In this document: positions 1 to 8,394 of the stretch, one piece after another | How the letters are laid out: every line of letters begins with the position of its first letter | Position numbering within the stretch: the first letter of the stretch is position 1 | NCBI GenBank assembly: GCA_965224065.1 | Contig: CBDCYF010000005.1 | Location: 2,232,001 to 2,296,000, forward strand | Length of the DNA stretch: 64,000 nt | Direction: 5' to 3' | Origin: JAOTZA01 sp965224065 | GTDB lineage: Bacteria > Acidobacteriota > Thermoanaerobaculia > Multivoradales > JAHEKO01 | Translations under genes and position numbers: made by a program | The notes under the pieces: model-generated | Databases searched by the model: none | Told to the model about the DNA's origin: nothing | Seen by the model: only the letters and a program-made list of their open reading frames with translations

Positions 1-770
1 AACGCCTGTAGGAAGGCGACAAACAGCTCGAGCAGGGTGAACGCGATGCTCCCCAGCACCACCGGCACCGCCACCGCCAGTCCCGCCGTCGCCGAGACGG
101 CGCCGGCCCCGAGGATAAAGCCCACCAGCACCGCCAGGATCAAGTGGCCGGCCACCATATTGGCAAAGAGCCGCACGGTGAGGGCGAAGATCTTGGCGAA
201 TAGGCCGGCGATCTCGATCGGCACCAAAAGGGGCGCCATCCACACCGGGCCGGGGCAGAAGTGCTTGATGTAATCCATGCCGCCGAGCCGCAGGCCGTTG
301 ACCACCATCATCAGAAGGGTCATGACGGCCAGGGTGCCGTTGACCCAGATGTTGGCGGTCGCGGTGCCGCCGATGTGAGTCCCCAGCACCGGGGTGATCG
401 AGCCCAGCGGGATCAGCCCCAGGAGGTTCATCGCCAGCACAAAGAAGAACAGGCTCCAGATGTACTTGATGAACCGGTCGGTGTGGTGCTCGAGGACCGG
501 GCGGGCGATGTCCTCGCGCAGGAACTGGCAGATCAGCTCGATCAGATTGCCCGGGCCCGCGGGGACCAACCCGTCGATCCCTTCCCGGCCCCGCCGTTTG
601 CGCAGGGCCCACGGGACCAGCACGCACAGCAGGAGCCCCGCCAGAATGATCATGACGATGTGATCGCTCATGATCGTCACCACGCCCTCAGGCGTCAGCA
701 GCCCGGCGTCGAACTCTTTTTCGACGAGCGGGTGCTGGACGACGTGGCCTAACGGACTTCCGGTCGACAT
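1..770 (-). CDS. atpB: F0F1 ATP synthase subunit a, C-terminus cut by window edge
   Basis: Membrane subunit a of the F0 sector, which forms the proton half-channels next to the c-ring. The reading frame starts at ATG 770 and runs off base 1, so 256 residues are visible and only the extreme C-terminus is missing. Hydrophobic helices occur near residues 38-56, 104-122, 143-160 and 205-250. The family hallmark helix LTVRLFANMVAGH lies around residues 198-209, with Arg200 as the essential arginine that faces the c-ring. The atpZ-like and atpI-like genes just upstream on the same strand are the usual leaders of an atp operon, so the remaining subunits should lie beyond base 1. Confidence 0.95.
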   Translation of the reverse strand, partial: MSTGSPLGHVVQHPLVEKEFDAGLLTPEGVVTIMSDHIVMIILAGLLLCVLVPWALRKRRGREGIDGLVPAGPGNLIELICQFLREDIARPVLEHHTDRFIKYIWSLFFFVLAMNLLGLIPLGSITPVLGTHIGGTATANIWVNGTLAVMTLLMMVVNGLRLGGMDYIKHFCPGPVWMAPLLVPIEIAGLFAKIFALTVRLFANMVAGHLILAVLVGFILGAGAVSATAGLAVAVPVVLGSIAFTLLELFVAFLQA

Positions 771-891
771 CTAACCGTGCGGGCGAATCGGGCGAGTTCT
801 GAGGTGTTTCGAAAAGCTGCCTGACGACAGCGGCGGCGATCCTACCGGAACTGGCTTCCCTGGGAAAGAGTATACGCGCTTGTGAAATTTT

Positions 892-1278
892 TCACAAGCT
901 CCGGAGCACGCGGACCGAGTAGGCCGTATCGACCGCGAGTAGCACCAGATAGGCGATCACCAGCGCGAACAGAAACGGCGTCCGGGAGACGTCGAGTGCC
1001 AGCAAGCACCAGACGCAGAGGCCGGCCACCAGCAACAATCGCGCCCCCATCGCCACGAGAAAGCGGTTGAGCGCCGACTGCGGGCTGCCACCCGGGACCG
1101 CCAGCAACACACCCGAGATCGCGGTCGCCAGCCCGCACGATAGGACGGCGGCGACGATGGCCTCAAAAGACCAGCCGCCCCGCTTGGCGAGCGCGTAGCC
1201 GACCGCCAGGAGCAGCAGCACAGCCCCAACCACCCAGGCTAGAAACCGCAAGTACGCGGCCGGCGACCAGCCCTTCAT
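892..1278 (-). CDS. AtpI-like ATP synthase accessory membrane protein
   Basis: Small protein of 128 residues with four predicted membrane helices and almost no soluble part. Size, topology and position directly ahead of atpB match the poorly conserved subunit I (AtpI/AtpR group), thought to help assemble the c-ring. The ATG at 1278 overlaps the stop of the atpZ-like gene (ATGA), which argues for translational coupling and fixes the start. A gap of about 120 bases separates it from atpB. The assignment rests on context more than on motifs, since this family is weakly conserved; another small membrane protein cannot be excluded. Confidence 0.7.
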   Translation of the reverse strand: MKGWSPAAYLRFLAWVVGAVLLLLAVGYALAKRGGWSFEAIVAAVLSCGLATAISGVLLAVPGGSPQSALNRFLVAMGARLLLVAGLCVWCLLALDVSRTPFLFALVIAYLVLLAVDTAYSVRVLRSL

Positions 1279-1520
1279 CGGCGCCTCCCTTGCTGTGCCG
1301 CCCGCGACGCCTGCCGGATGAAGTTGTAGAGCCCTCCAACAATCCCGACCAGGGCGCCGATGACAACGCCCCACGGCTCGCTTTCGAGCTGGCGGTCGAT
1401 CCAGTACCCCAGGAGCGTCGCGCCGAGCACCGCCGCGGCCAGCTCCAGGCCCAGCCCCGCGAGCCCCATGGGCGCGCGGCGTCTCCGGCGAGGGTCCTTG
1501 GTCTCCGGTGGCGGGCTCAA
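1275..1520 (-). CDS. AtpZ-like F0F1 ATPase-associated protein
   Basis: An 81-residue protein with a charged N-terminus and two membrane helices. It carries the family pattern GLGLELAAAVLGATLLGYW-[IL]D near the middle, then PWGVVIGALVGIVGGLYN. This is the AtpZ/AtpI (putative F0F1-ATPase subunit) family; in other bacteria AtpZ forms a Mg/Ca transporter with AtpI. The proposed start is TTG at 1520, which overlaps the TGA of the upstream gene (TTGA). An internal ATG at 1469 would give a 64-residue form that keeps both helices. The TTGA arrangement recurs at three other junctions in this window, which favours the longer form. Confidence 0.75.
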   Translation of the reverse strand: MSPPPETKDPRRRRRAPMGLAGLGLELAAAVLGATLLGYWIDRQLESEPWGVVIGALVGIVGGLYNFIRQASRAAQQGRRR

Positions 1521-1957
1521 TAGTCGATCCGGATCTGGGTGCCGGGCCGGGTGTCGGCCAGAGCCCACACGACCCGGCGCTCGCCGCGCGCCGACGAGAA
1601 ACCGCCTCCCGCCGGCTCCACCGACCAGCCGAGGTCCCGCAGCCGGCGCGACAGGCTTTCGCGCACCGCGCCGAGCTGGGCCGGGGTCTGGAGAACGACG
1701 TACGCGTCGTCGGTCCCGGTGCCCAGATCCACAATGGAAAACTGCGCCGGCAACGGAAGGTCCGCGGGAAAGTCGCCGGGCAACACGGCGCCCGGACGGG
1801 CCACCTGGCGGCCCTTCTCGTCGTCCTCGGTCGACAGCTCGACGTCGATGCCGCCCCCGATCTCCTCGCTCTCGAGGGGGGTGTCCTCAAAGGCCGGGCG
1901 CTCGGGCGAACAGGCGACGAAGACAAAGACGATCAACAGGCCCGAGATTCGCAGCAC
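1517..1957 (-). CDS. Hypothetical small lipoprotein ahead of the atp operon
   Basis: A 146-residue protein read from GTG 1957. The N-terminus has a hydrophobic stretch (LLIVFVFVAC) with a cysteine that could be lipidated, although the box is not canonical. After an acidic linker comes a compact alpha/beta segment (residues about 60-146) of unknown function. I do not recognise the family. It overlaps the atpZ-like start by four bases, so it is probably the first gene of the atp transcription unit. Upstream on the same strand lies only the repeat array at 1983-2394, so any promoter must sit between the repeats and the start. Confidence 0.6.
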   Translation of the reverse strand: MLRISGLLIVFVFVACSPERPAFEDTPLESEEIGGGIDVELSTEDDEKGRQVARPGAVLPGDFPADLPLPAQFSIVDLGTGTDDAYVVLQTPAQLGAVRESLSRRLRDLGWSVEPAGGGFSSARGERRVVWALADTRPGTQIRIDY

Positions 1958-1982
1958 GGAGAAAACGTAGCACAGGCAGGCG

Positions 1983-2394
1983 GACGGGCGGGGGCAAGCC
2001 CCGCCCCTACATAAACCAGTTGTCCGACCCGCAGTCTCTCTCGGTGTAGGGGCGGGGCTTGCCCCCGCCCGAGATCGGTTGAAGCGGCTGGCGACTCTGC
2101 CAGCCGGGGTTGAGACACAACCATCGAACGGCCGCCAGAGGCGGCGGCCCAACGGCTCTCGGTGTAGGGGCGGGGCTTGCCCCCGCCCGAGATCGGTTGA
2201 AGCGGCTGGCGACTCTGCCAGCCGGGGTTGTGACACAACCATCGAACGGCCGCCAGAGGCGGCGGCCCAACGGCTCTCGGTGTAGGGGCGGGGCTTGCCC
2301 CCGCCCGAGATCGGTTGAAGCGGCTGGCGACTCTGCCAGCCGGGGTTGTGACACAACCATTGAACGGCCGCCAGAGGCGGCGGCCGCTTCAATC
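1983..2394. repeat. Three 118-bp tandem copies of a multi-hairpin repeat plus an inverted partial copy
   Basis: This gene-free stretch holds three almost identical 118-bp units at 2041-2158, 2159-2276 and 2277-2394. Each unit contains four inverted repeats: a GC stem GGGCGGGG/CCCCGCCC around CTTGC, CGGCTGGC/GCCAGCCG, GGTTGTG/CACAACC (one base altered in unit 1), and GCCGCC/GGCGGC. An inverted copy of the first stem lies at about 1986-2010. The block is also bounded by TTGAAGCGGC (2079-2088) and GCCGCTTCAA (2383-2392). Related pieces recur at 32918-33090, 32194-32221, 43129-43361 and 63789-63819. No transposase is encoded here. The open frames seen across it are by-products of the repeats. Confidence 0.9.
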
Positions 2395-2453
2395 CTGAAG
2401 CTATCTCGAGCGCGGGGAGATCCGAGCACGGAGCCACCGCACCGCGCGCAGGA

Positions 2454-3155
2454 TCACCCGCGCTCTGTATCGGTCCGAAGCCACCCCAACAACCCGTCGA
2501 GCCTCGCGATGTCTCCGCCTTTCCTCACGCGGTCGAGATGTAACGCCCGCATTCCCACGGCCTCGGCCCCTTCGACGTCGTGGCGGCGGCGGTCGCCGAC
2601 GTGGAGTGTCTGATCCGGTTCGACTCCGATGCCGTCCAGGGCGTGACGGAAGATCGCCGCGTGGGGCTTCTCGACGCCGACGGCTTGCGAATACGACACC
2701 ACTCGGAATTTCCCGGCGAGCCCGAGCCGGTCGAGGACTCGCGGCAGACGCTCGTCCCAGTTGCTGACCACGCCAAGCTCGAAGCCCCGCAAAGCCAGCC
2801 GTTCGAGAACCGCCGGCACCTCCCCGAAGACTTCCCAGGCGTCCGCCCCCGCAAACCGCTCGTAGAGCTCGGCCGCCGCAAAGGGCGGCGCTGACCCGTC
2901 GCCCAGATGGGCGCAAAAACGGTCGAGAAATCTCTTCCACCAGCCGCGCGCGCCTTCGGGGTGGGCGGCAAAGCGGTCGCGTGCCGGTTCGGAGGCGCAA
3001 TCGAATTCGAGCCACACCCGGCGCACCAGCTCCGCCGCCTCGCCGGCGCCGACCTCGACTCCGTGCCGGCCCAGGACCTCGGAGTAGATCGCGCCCAGGC
3101 GCGGAGCGTGGAAGAGTGTCCCGGTGGCGTCGAAAGTGATCGCCCGGATCGTCAT
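2454..3155 (-). CDS. HAD-superfamily hydrolase (HAD-IA type)
   Basis: A 233-residue HAD phosphatase-like protein. Motif I is FDATGT (Asp9 as nucleophile), motif II is VVSNWD, motif III is the lysine of GVEKPH, and motif IV is HVGDRRRHDVEGA. A helical cap lies between motifs I and II. The second aspartate of the usual DxDxT motif is replaced (D-A-T), as in dehalogenase-like and HDHD3/REG-2-like members, so the exact reaction is uncertain. It is the last gene of the minus-strand run that begins with the B12 transporter and may be cotranscribed, but nothing ties its substrate to cobalamin. Confidence 0.85.
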   Translation of the reverse strand: MTIRAITFDATGTLFHAPRLGAIYSEVLGRHGVEVGAGEAAELVRRVWLEFDCASEPARDRFAAHPEGARGWWKRFLDRFCAHLGDGSAPPFAAAELYERFAGADAWEVFGEVPAVLERLALRGFELGVVSNWDERLPRVLDRLGLAGKFRVVSYSQAVGVEKPHAAIFRHALDGIGVEPDQTLHVGDRRRHDVEGAEAVGMRALHLDRVRKGGDIARLDGLLGWLRTDTERG

Positions 3156-3176
3156 GAGCGGTGTGAGAAAGACCGG

Positions 3177-3347
3177 CTAACTGCGCCAGCGATCAAACGT
3201 CCGCCAGGCCGAGAAGACCAGCGCGCCGGCCGCGAGGCCGACGATCAGAGCGTGGCTCCAGAAAAATCCCCGCGCAAACCGCAGGATGAGCAGGACGACC
3301 GTAGCAGTGACCACCGCGGCGAGATAGCGAAACGCGAGACCCGACAC
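3177..3347 (-). CDS. Small hypothetical membrane protein
   Basis: A 56-residue protein starting at GTG 3347 and ending at TAG 3177. It has two hydrophobic segments (about residues 6-22 and 30-46) separated by a short polar loop, and a basic C-terminus (WRTFDRWRS). It lies between the btuC-like permease (ends 3357) and the HAD gene, with spacings of 9 and 21 bases, on the same strand. No convincing Shine-Dalgarno is seen. The frame is open with coding-like third-position GC. I do not recognise a family; it could also be an untranslated spacer. Confidence 0.45.
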   Translation of the reverse strand: MSGLAFRYLAAVVTATVVLLILRFARGFFWSHALIVGLAAGALVFSAWRTFDRWRS

Positions 3348-3356
3348 GGTCGAATT

Positions 3357-4358
3357 CTAAACCCCGGCGCCGCCGCGGCCTCTCGACATCAGAAGCCACA
3401 GAAAGAACGGCCCGCCGAGAAGAGCGGTGAGGACACCCACCGGCAGCTCCATCGGGGCCAGAACTCGTCTCGCCGCCAGGTCGCACAGCGCGAGAAACGC
3501 GCCGCCCCCCAAAAGGCACGCGGGCAGAAGCACCAGATGATGGTGCCCGACCCACCGGCGGAGGATGTGCGGCACCACCAGGCCGACAAAGCCGATCGGC
3601 CCCGCGACCGCCACCAGGGCGCCGACCATGCCCGAGACCGCCGCCAGAACCACCAGACGCAGCCGGTCCAGATCGACCCCGCGGCTGGCCGCGACCTCTT
3701 CGCCGGTCAGAAGCTGGTCGAGGTCGCGCGCGCGAAACAAAAGCACCGCAAAGCCAACGGCCGCCCAGAGGCCGACCCACAAGACCTCGCGGTAGCCGAC
3801 GACCGCCAGACCGCCCATCATCCAGCGCACCATGCGAAAGGTGCGGGTGAAATCGGCCAGATACTGGACGAACAAGATCAGGGCCGAGCACGACAGCGAG
3901 ACCGCGATTCCGGCGAGCAGCAGGGTCGAGGTCTGAATGCCTCCCCGGCCGCGCGCCAGACCCAGGATCGTGAGCCCCACCAGTACCGCGCCCGCAAAAC
4001 TCGCCGCCGAGACCAGCGGAAAACCGGCCGCCGAGCCCGTGAGGCTCAGGTGCTGCGCCAGCACCGCGCCCAGGGCCGCGCCGCTCGCCAGACCCAGGGT
4101 GTAGGGCTCGGCCAGCGGGTTGCGAAACAGGGTCTGAAACGCCACGCCACCCATCGCCAGGGCGCCCCCGGCGAGCAGTCCCAGGAGCACGCGCGGCAGC
4201 CGCAGACGCCAAACGATGGTGTGGGTGGCCGTGTCGGGTGAGAACAGATCGGCGATCGAAGCGTCCTGGCTGCCGATAGTCGGACCCAAAAACAGAACCG
4301 CCAGCCAGGCGAGCGCGAGGATCGCAAGAGCCCACCCGGCTCGCATCGACCCGCTCAC
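3357..4358 (-). CDS. btuC: Cobalamin-type ABC transporter permease (FecCD family)
   Basis: Inner-membrane permease of 333 residues with about ten helices, the normal size for BtuC/FecCD proteins. It has the family patterns LRLPRVLLGLLAGGALAMGG near residue 55 and RNPLAEPYTLGLASGAALGA just after, and the late segment GPIGFVGLVVPHILR that contacts the ATPase. Its ATG overlaps the stop of the ATPase gene (ATGA). The cobalamin riboswitch heading the operon makes corrinoid import the likely role; iron-siderophore permeases share the same fold. Confidence 0.9.
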   Translation of the reverse strand: MSGSMRAGWALAILALAWLAVLFLGPTIGSQDASIADLFSPDTATHTIVWRLRLPRVLLGLLAGGALAMGGVAFQTLFRNPLAEPYTLGLASGAALGAVLAQHLSLTGSAAGFPLVSAASFAGAVLVGLTILGLARGRGGIQTSTLLLAGIAVSLSCSALILFVQYLADFTRTFRMVRWMMGGLAVVGYREVLWVGLWAAVGFAVLLFRARDLDQLLTGEEVAASRGVDLDRLRLVVLAAVSGMVGALVAVAGPIGFVGLVVPHILRRWVGHHHLVLLPACLLGGGAFLALCDLAARRVLAPMELPVGVLTALLGGPFFLWLLMSRGRGGAGV

Positions 4359-5254
4359 CGATCGGTCCTCACCGGGCCGCTGCCCACGCGGTCACTCACC
4401 GAAGAGGCCCTGTAGTCGAGATGTACACGCCGCCCGGAGCCGCCCCCAGAGCCGTCGGTGCCGCCGGTCGCGACCTCGAACGGTGCGTCAAAGAGCCGCG
4501 TCAACAGCTCGGGACGGAGCACCTCGGCCGCCGGCCCCGACTCGAGGATCCGGCCGGCTTTCAGCGCCACCACATGGTCCGCCACGTGGGCCGCCAGATC
4601 CAAGTCGTGGGTCGCCAGCACCAGCGTCCGCGCCATCTCGCCGTCCGTCCGCCGATCGGGCCTGCCCAGGCGCTCGAGCAGCGACGCCACTTGCAGCCGG
4701 TGCGACGGATCGAGGTGAGTGGTCGGCTCGTCGAGCACCAGGAGCTCGGCCTCCTGGGCCAGGGCGGCCGCCACATACACCGCCTGGCGCTCTCCCCCGG
4801 AGAGCCGATCGACGACGCGATCCTCGAGTCCGGACAGGCCGGACAGCTCGATCGCACTCTCTACCGCGCGATAGTCGGAGGTTCGCGGCGCGAGCTGCCA
4901 GCGCCCAAAGTGCGGGTGGCGTCCCAGCAGAATCATCTGCCGCACCGTCAGGGGGACCGACGCCGGTCTCACCTGGGGGACATAGGCGATTCGGCGCGCC
5001 AGCTCGCGGCGGCCCAACCGCCGGAAATCGGTTCCGCGCCATTCGATCCGGCCACCCGAGGGAACCAGTACCCCGCAAAGCAATTTGAGCAGGGTCGTCT
5101 TGCCCGCGCCGTTGGGACCGATCAGGACGAACGTCCGGCTGACCGGCCCGGTACCCGGGCGGCCGCCGCCGATCTCGAGATCGAGCGGCCCCAGCACCAG
5201 GCGCTCTTCATAGCGCGCCTCGACCGAGGTGGCGGTCAGCACGGCCCCGGTCAT
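4355..5254 (-). CDS. btuD: Cobalamin-type ABC transporter ATPase
   Basis: Cytoplasmic nucleotide-binding subunit of 299 residues. Walker A is GPNGAGKTT, the signature is LSGGERQ, Walker B is LLVLDEPTTHLD, and the switch histidine is in ATHDLD. It shows the BtuD/FecE pattern in between (RRIAYVPQ). I place the start at ATG 5254, which overlaps the stop of the binding-protein gene (ATGA); an ATG at 5269 would add five residues. The C-terminus carries a Gly/Ser-rich tail of about 40 residues not usual for the family. It energises import through the adjacent permease. Confidence 0.92.
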   Translation of the reverse strand: MTGAVLTATSVEARYEERLVLGPLDLEIGGGRPGTGPVSRTFVLIGPNGAGKTTLLKLLCGVLVPSGGRIEWRGTDFRRLGRRELARRIAYVPQVRPASVPLTVRQMILLGRHPHFGRWQLAPRTSDYRAVESAIELSGLSGLEDRVVDRLSGGERQAVYVAAALAQEAELLVLDEPTTHLDPSHRLQVASLLERLGRPDRRTDGEMARTLVLATHDLDLAAHVADHVVALKAGRILESGPAAEVLRPELLTRLFDAPFEVATGGTDGSGGGSGRRVHLDYRASSVSDRVGSGPVRTDR

Positions 5255-6219
5255 CGCGCTCCCTTGCATCTCGCGATCGCCGCCTCGAGCTCGGCCATCA
5301 AACGCATGAGGCGCGGGCCCGGGCTCAGCACGTGCTCGCCGGTGAGGACTTCAACACAAACTCGCGCGCTCCCCTGCCTCTGAAACTCCGGAAACTCGAG
5401 CTCGGCCCATTCGGCCATCAGATTCTCGCGGGCCACCATGTCCAACTCGTCCGGCTGCAGCTCAAGGACGACGTCCGGCGCGCGCCGCAGCACCTCTTCG
5501 AGACCGACCTCAGCGTAGGCGCGCTCGAGATCGCCAAAGACGTTGTGGGCTCCGGTCTGGTTCAGAAGCTCGGCCAAAAAGGTCCTCGAGCCGACGACCG
5601 TCATCGACGCCAGATCCCCCGGCTCGCGGGCCACCACCAGGATGGTTCGCAACCCGGCCTCCGTGGAGTTGCCGTCGGGCTCGACGGACAGCGCGCCTCG
5701 CGACGGGTCTCCGAGCCCACGCCGCCAGCGGGCGATGAGCTCGCGACCCCGTTCGTCCACGCCCGCTCGCCGGGCGATCGACTCGAACGACGCCTCGATG
5801 TCGGCCAGCGTCTCGTGCTCGACGGTGAGGACTTCGATCCCCAGACGCCCGAGCTCCACCGCCAGCTTCTCTTCGCTCGGCAGCAGGATCGCAAGATCGG
5901 GCTCCAGCGCGACGATGTCCTCGAGATGGGGGTCGAACAGACCGCCGATCCGCGGCTTGTTCGCGGCCTCCGGTGGCCACGAGACATAGTCCCCCACGGC
6001 CACGACCCGCTCTCCCAGACCCAGCTCGAAGAGAATCTCGACCAGACTCGGGGCGACGGCGAGGATCCGGTCGGGTGCCGTCACCGGCTCTGTGGCCGGT
6101 CCGGGGCCTCCCGTCCGGGTGGCCGCTCGGTCCCCGAGGCCCGCCGGCTGGCAGGCGGCACAAACCAGCGCCGCCGCCAGAGCGACGAACCGCGCTCGGG
6201 GCACGCGGGTCACTCCCAA
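5251..6219 (-). CDS. btuF: Corrinoid-binding lipoprotein of ABC transporter
   Basis: A 322-residue periplasmic binding protein. The signal peptide ends in LVCAAC, a lipobox with Cys at about residue 22. The mature part has the two-lobed class III fold pattern: RILAVAPSLVEILFELG near residue 52, GDYVSWPP, IVALEPDLAIL, and the second lobe after a long helix (VVGSRTFLAELLNQTGAHNVF). These match BtuF/FecB proteins. It overlaps the receptor gene by ten bases and is followed by the ATPase with an ATGA overlap. It hands substrate from the outer-membrane receptor to the permease. Confidence 0.9.
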   Translation of the reverse strand: MGVTRVPRARFVALAAALVCAACQPAGLGDRAATRTGGPGPATEPVTAPDRILAVAPSLVEILFELGLGERVVAVGDYVSWPPEAANKPRIGGLFDPHLEDIVALEPDLAILLPSEEKLAVELGRLGIEVLTVEHETLADIEASFESIARRAGVDERGRELIARWRRGLGDPSRGALSVEPDGNSTEAGLRTILVVAREPGDLASMTVVGSRTFLAELLNQTGAHNVFGDLERAYAEVGLEEVLRRAPDVVLELQPDELDMVARENLMAEWAELEFPEFQRQGSARVCVEVLTGEHVLSPGPRLMRLMAELEAAIARCKGAR

Positions 6220-8021
6220 CCGGTCAGCAAGCCGACGATGAGTGTTCGGCCCGGAGCCGGAAATCCCAAGGCTTCCTGGTACTCACGGTCGGCGAGGTTC
6301 TCGATCCGTGCGTAGGGAGCGAGCCGTCGAACCGGTTTCCACTTCGCCGCCAGATCGAACCGAACATAGCCGGGGTTCTCGGAGCGGGCAAAGGTCACCG
6401 GGTCGACGTCCGGCCGCGGCCCGACGTAGCGCCCGGTCAGGTGCAGCCCCACCCGCCGGACGGGAAACGAGACCAGCAGGTTGCTGCTCTCACGGGGACG
6501 GCGCAACAGCGGCTCGTCGCTGGTCGCGTCCACGGCATCGAGAAACGTCACGTTCCATCGCCAGGAAAGCGCCTTCGTCCGTCGACCGAGCCATCCTTCG
6601 ACCCCTTGGGTCTCGGCCCGGCCCCGGTTGACGTTGGAGAAGGTCACAAAGTCGAAATCGATCAGGTTGATCAGCCGGGTGTCAAAACCGGTTACCCCAG
6701 CCTGCCATCTCGCGCCCTCGTACTCGACCCCCAGCTCGAGGCTTTCGCTCTCCTCGGGCTCGAGCTCCCGGTTGCCGCTCGAGGGGAAGAACAGCTCCCC
6801 CAGAGACGGCGCCCGGAACCCCTCGCCATAGGATGCCTTGATCCGGCCGTGCGAGCCCAGCTCGGCGGAGACGCCGAAACGCGGAGAGGTCCGAGACCCG
6901 TAGACGTCGTTGTCGTCATAGCGGACCCCGGCGTCGACGTGAAAACGGCCCAGCTTTCGGAATGCCTCGGCAAAAAACGCCCGGGTCTCCTGCTGCGCGC
7001 CCACCAGGTTGATCCCAAAAACCGACCGGTCGTCCACCTCCAGCCGCTCGACCTCGGTGCCAAAGGCCAGCCAGCTCGAACCGGAAAAATGACGCGACGC
7101 GGTGGCACGCACCCTCAAGGCCTCTGAGTCGGTGTCCGAGGCGGTGAAGCCAAAGGCGTCCTCGGGGTCCCGGAAGGCGGTCTCGTAGACCACCTGGGAG
7201 AGCTGGGCGTCCAATCGCCAAGCTCCCGATTCGACGCGAAAGGGCACCGCCAGCTCGCGCTCCTGCCAGGAGATCCGACGGCTTGGTGAAGGGGCGCCGC
7301 CCGAAAACGGGATTCCGACGTCCGATTGGTTGAGCCGCGCGATCACACCGATCGTCGCGGTCTCGCCCAGGTTCCACTGCGCCCGCGCGGCGGCCTCCTC
7401 GCTCTCGTACCGGTCGTTGACGAAATCGCCGCTGCCGGTTCGAAAATGACCCAGCACTTCCAGCTCAAAACCTGGGGAGCTCATCCCCGTCGCCAGCGCG
7501 GCTCGGAAGTAGTCTCCGTCGCCACCTTCGAGTCGCAAGCTTCCGCCGTCGACCGCCTCGGTCAAGACCTGTATGACCCCACCGATCGCATCACTGCCGT
7601 GGACGGCGCTGAACGGACCGCGGGCGATCTCCACCCGCCGCACGCCCTGGGTGGGCAAAAAGGCCCAGTCAAATCCGCCAAAGAAGGGATTGTTGAGCTC
7701 CAGCCCGTTCCACAGGACGAGCGTGTGGTCCGACTCGGTACCGCGCGAGAAGAGCGAGGTCACCTGCCCCGGCCCCCCCGAGCGCACCACGGTCAGGCCG
7801 GGAACGGTGGCCAGCACATCGGCCAGCTCGGTCGCCTGACGCTCTTCGATCTCGTCGGCCTCGATGACGTCGACGGTCGCCGGGAGCTTTTCCCGGCTCT
7901 CTTCCTCCAAGCTCGCGGTCACTACCACCGTATCGCCATAGGTCGGCGCGGGCACCGGCGGTCCCTGGCCCAAGACCGGAGCTGCCGCAAGCAGAACGGC
8001 TGTCACAAACATCGTGCGCAT
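6210..8021 (-). CDS. btuB: TonB-dependent cobalamin receptor (BtuB-like)
   Basis: Outer-membrane beta-barrel of 603 residues. I choose ATG 8021 because it is preceded by GGGGAGG at 8027-8033 and begins a signal peptide (MRTMFVTAVLLAAAPVLGQG); the open frame extends upstream only because it crosses the riboswitch. A TonB-box-like segment (DTVVVTAS) comes right after the signal peptide, then the plug domain with VDVIEADEIEERQATELADVL and EIARGPFSAVHGSDAIGGVI, then a barrel of about 450 residues. It is the first gene after the riboswitch, so expression should fall when cobalamin is plentiful. Its substrate is inferred from that riboswitch. Confidence 0.9.
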   Translation of the reverse strand: MRTMFVTAVLLAAAPVLGQGPPVPAPTYGDTVVVTASLEEESREKLPATVDVIEADEIEERQATELADVLATVPGLTVVRSGGPGQVTSLFSRGTESDHTLVLWNGLELNNPFFGGFDWAFLPTQGVRRVEIARGPFSAVHGSDAIGGVIQVLTEAVDGGSLRLEGGDGDYFRAALATGMSSPGFELEVLGHFRTGSGDFVNDRYESEEAAARAQWNLGETATIGVIARLNQSDVGIPFSGGAPSPSRRISWQERELAVPFRVESGAWRLDAQLSQVVYETAFRDPEDAFGFTASDTDSEALRVRATASRHFSGSSWLAFGTEVERLEVDDRSVFGINLVGAQQETRAFFAEAFRKLGRFHVDAGVRYDDNDVYGSRTSPRFGVSAELGSHGRIKASYGEGFRAPSLGELFFPSSGNRELEPEESESLELGVEYEGARWQAGVTGFDTRLINLIDFDFVTFSNVNRGRAETQGVEGWLGRRTKALSWRWNVTFLDAVDATSDEPLLRRPRESSNLLVSFPVRRVGLHLTGRYVGPRPDVDPVTFARSENPGYVRFDLAAKWKPVRRLAPYARIENLADREYQEALGFPAPGRTLIVGLLTGWE

Positions 8022-8100
8022 AAAAAACCTCCCCGTGAGTTCGACCCTTGGAACTCTCCGGGGATTTCGGTGGGCGCGCCGGATGGCGCGAGTGCGCCTT

Positions 8101-8127
8101 GGATGGGTGGCGGTCGCCTTCCCATCC
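8101..8127 (-). promoter_or_regulatory. Stem-loop between riboswitch and btuB (possible expression platform)
   Basis: GGATGGG and CCCATCC flank an inner GGCG-GT-CGCC stem, giving a strong hairpin about 80 bases before the btuB start. It lies just downstream of the cobalamin aptamer on the minus strand. No T-run follows, so it is more likely part of a conformational switch than a plain terminator. The role is inference from position. Confidence 0.4.
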
Positions 8128-8149
8128 CCACACCCCGGAGGATCAAAGG

Positions 8150-8330
8150 TCGGCGACGCACGACAGGTCTCCTGGCTCCCGGATCTCCCTACTCCCGAGC
8201 CTTCCCACGCGGCGGGCACCTGGTGCCTCGCGGCCGCGCAGTGGCGATTCGGTTTCGTCCCCGGCTACAGTGGCGGGGGCCGCGCCGGTCTTGGACCGGC
8301 TTCCCTCTTCGCTCGCCTTGTTAGCGAGCT
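8150..8330 (-). ncRNA. Cobalamin riboswitch
   Basis: Read on the minus strand, this leader contains the conserved cobalamin aptamer pieces in order: GGGAAGCCGGT, then GCGGCCCCCGCCACTGTA, a GGAAGGC segment, and the B12 box GAGCCAGGAGACCTG at about 8163-8178. Order and spacing match the known class. It lies 130 bases upstream of the btuB-like gene and should control the whole btuB-btuF-btuD-btuC run. The ends are approximate. Confidence 0.95.
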
Positions 8331-8388
8331 CCGACCTCGGTCTCGAGGTCGTCGCGCGTCTTGTGTGCCCCGGACTGCCGGGACACGG

Positions 8389-8394
8389 TGTCAA
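8389..8394 (-). promoter_or_regulatory. Possible -35 element of the B12 operon
   Basis: A perfect TTGACA on the minus strand lies about 60 bases upstream of the riboswitch aptamer. No clear -10 hexamer is visible at 16-18 bases, so the promoter call is weak. Confidence 0.3.

Noticed and set aside
2007..2429. Open frames across the 118-bp repeats on both strands
   Set aside because: They exist only because the unit length and GC content avoid stops; the peptides repeat (GRGQAPPLH, GGACPRP) and have no start signals.
2907..4241. 444-codon plus-strand open frame
   Set aside because: Lies antisense to the HAD and btuC-like genes, is rich in Arg/Gln/Ala/Asp, shows no domain, and reflects the high GC at third positions of the opposite strand.
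8022..8219. 66-codon N-terminal extension of the btuB-like frame
   Set aside because: It runs back through the riboswitch leader; ATG 8021 has a strong Shine-Dalgarno and begins a signal peptide.
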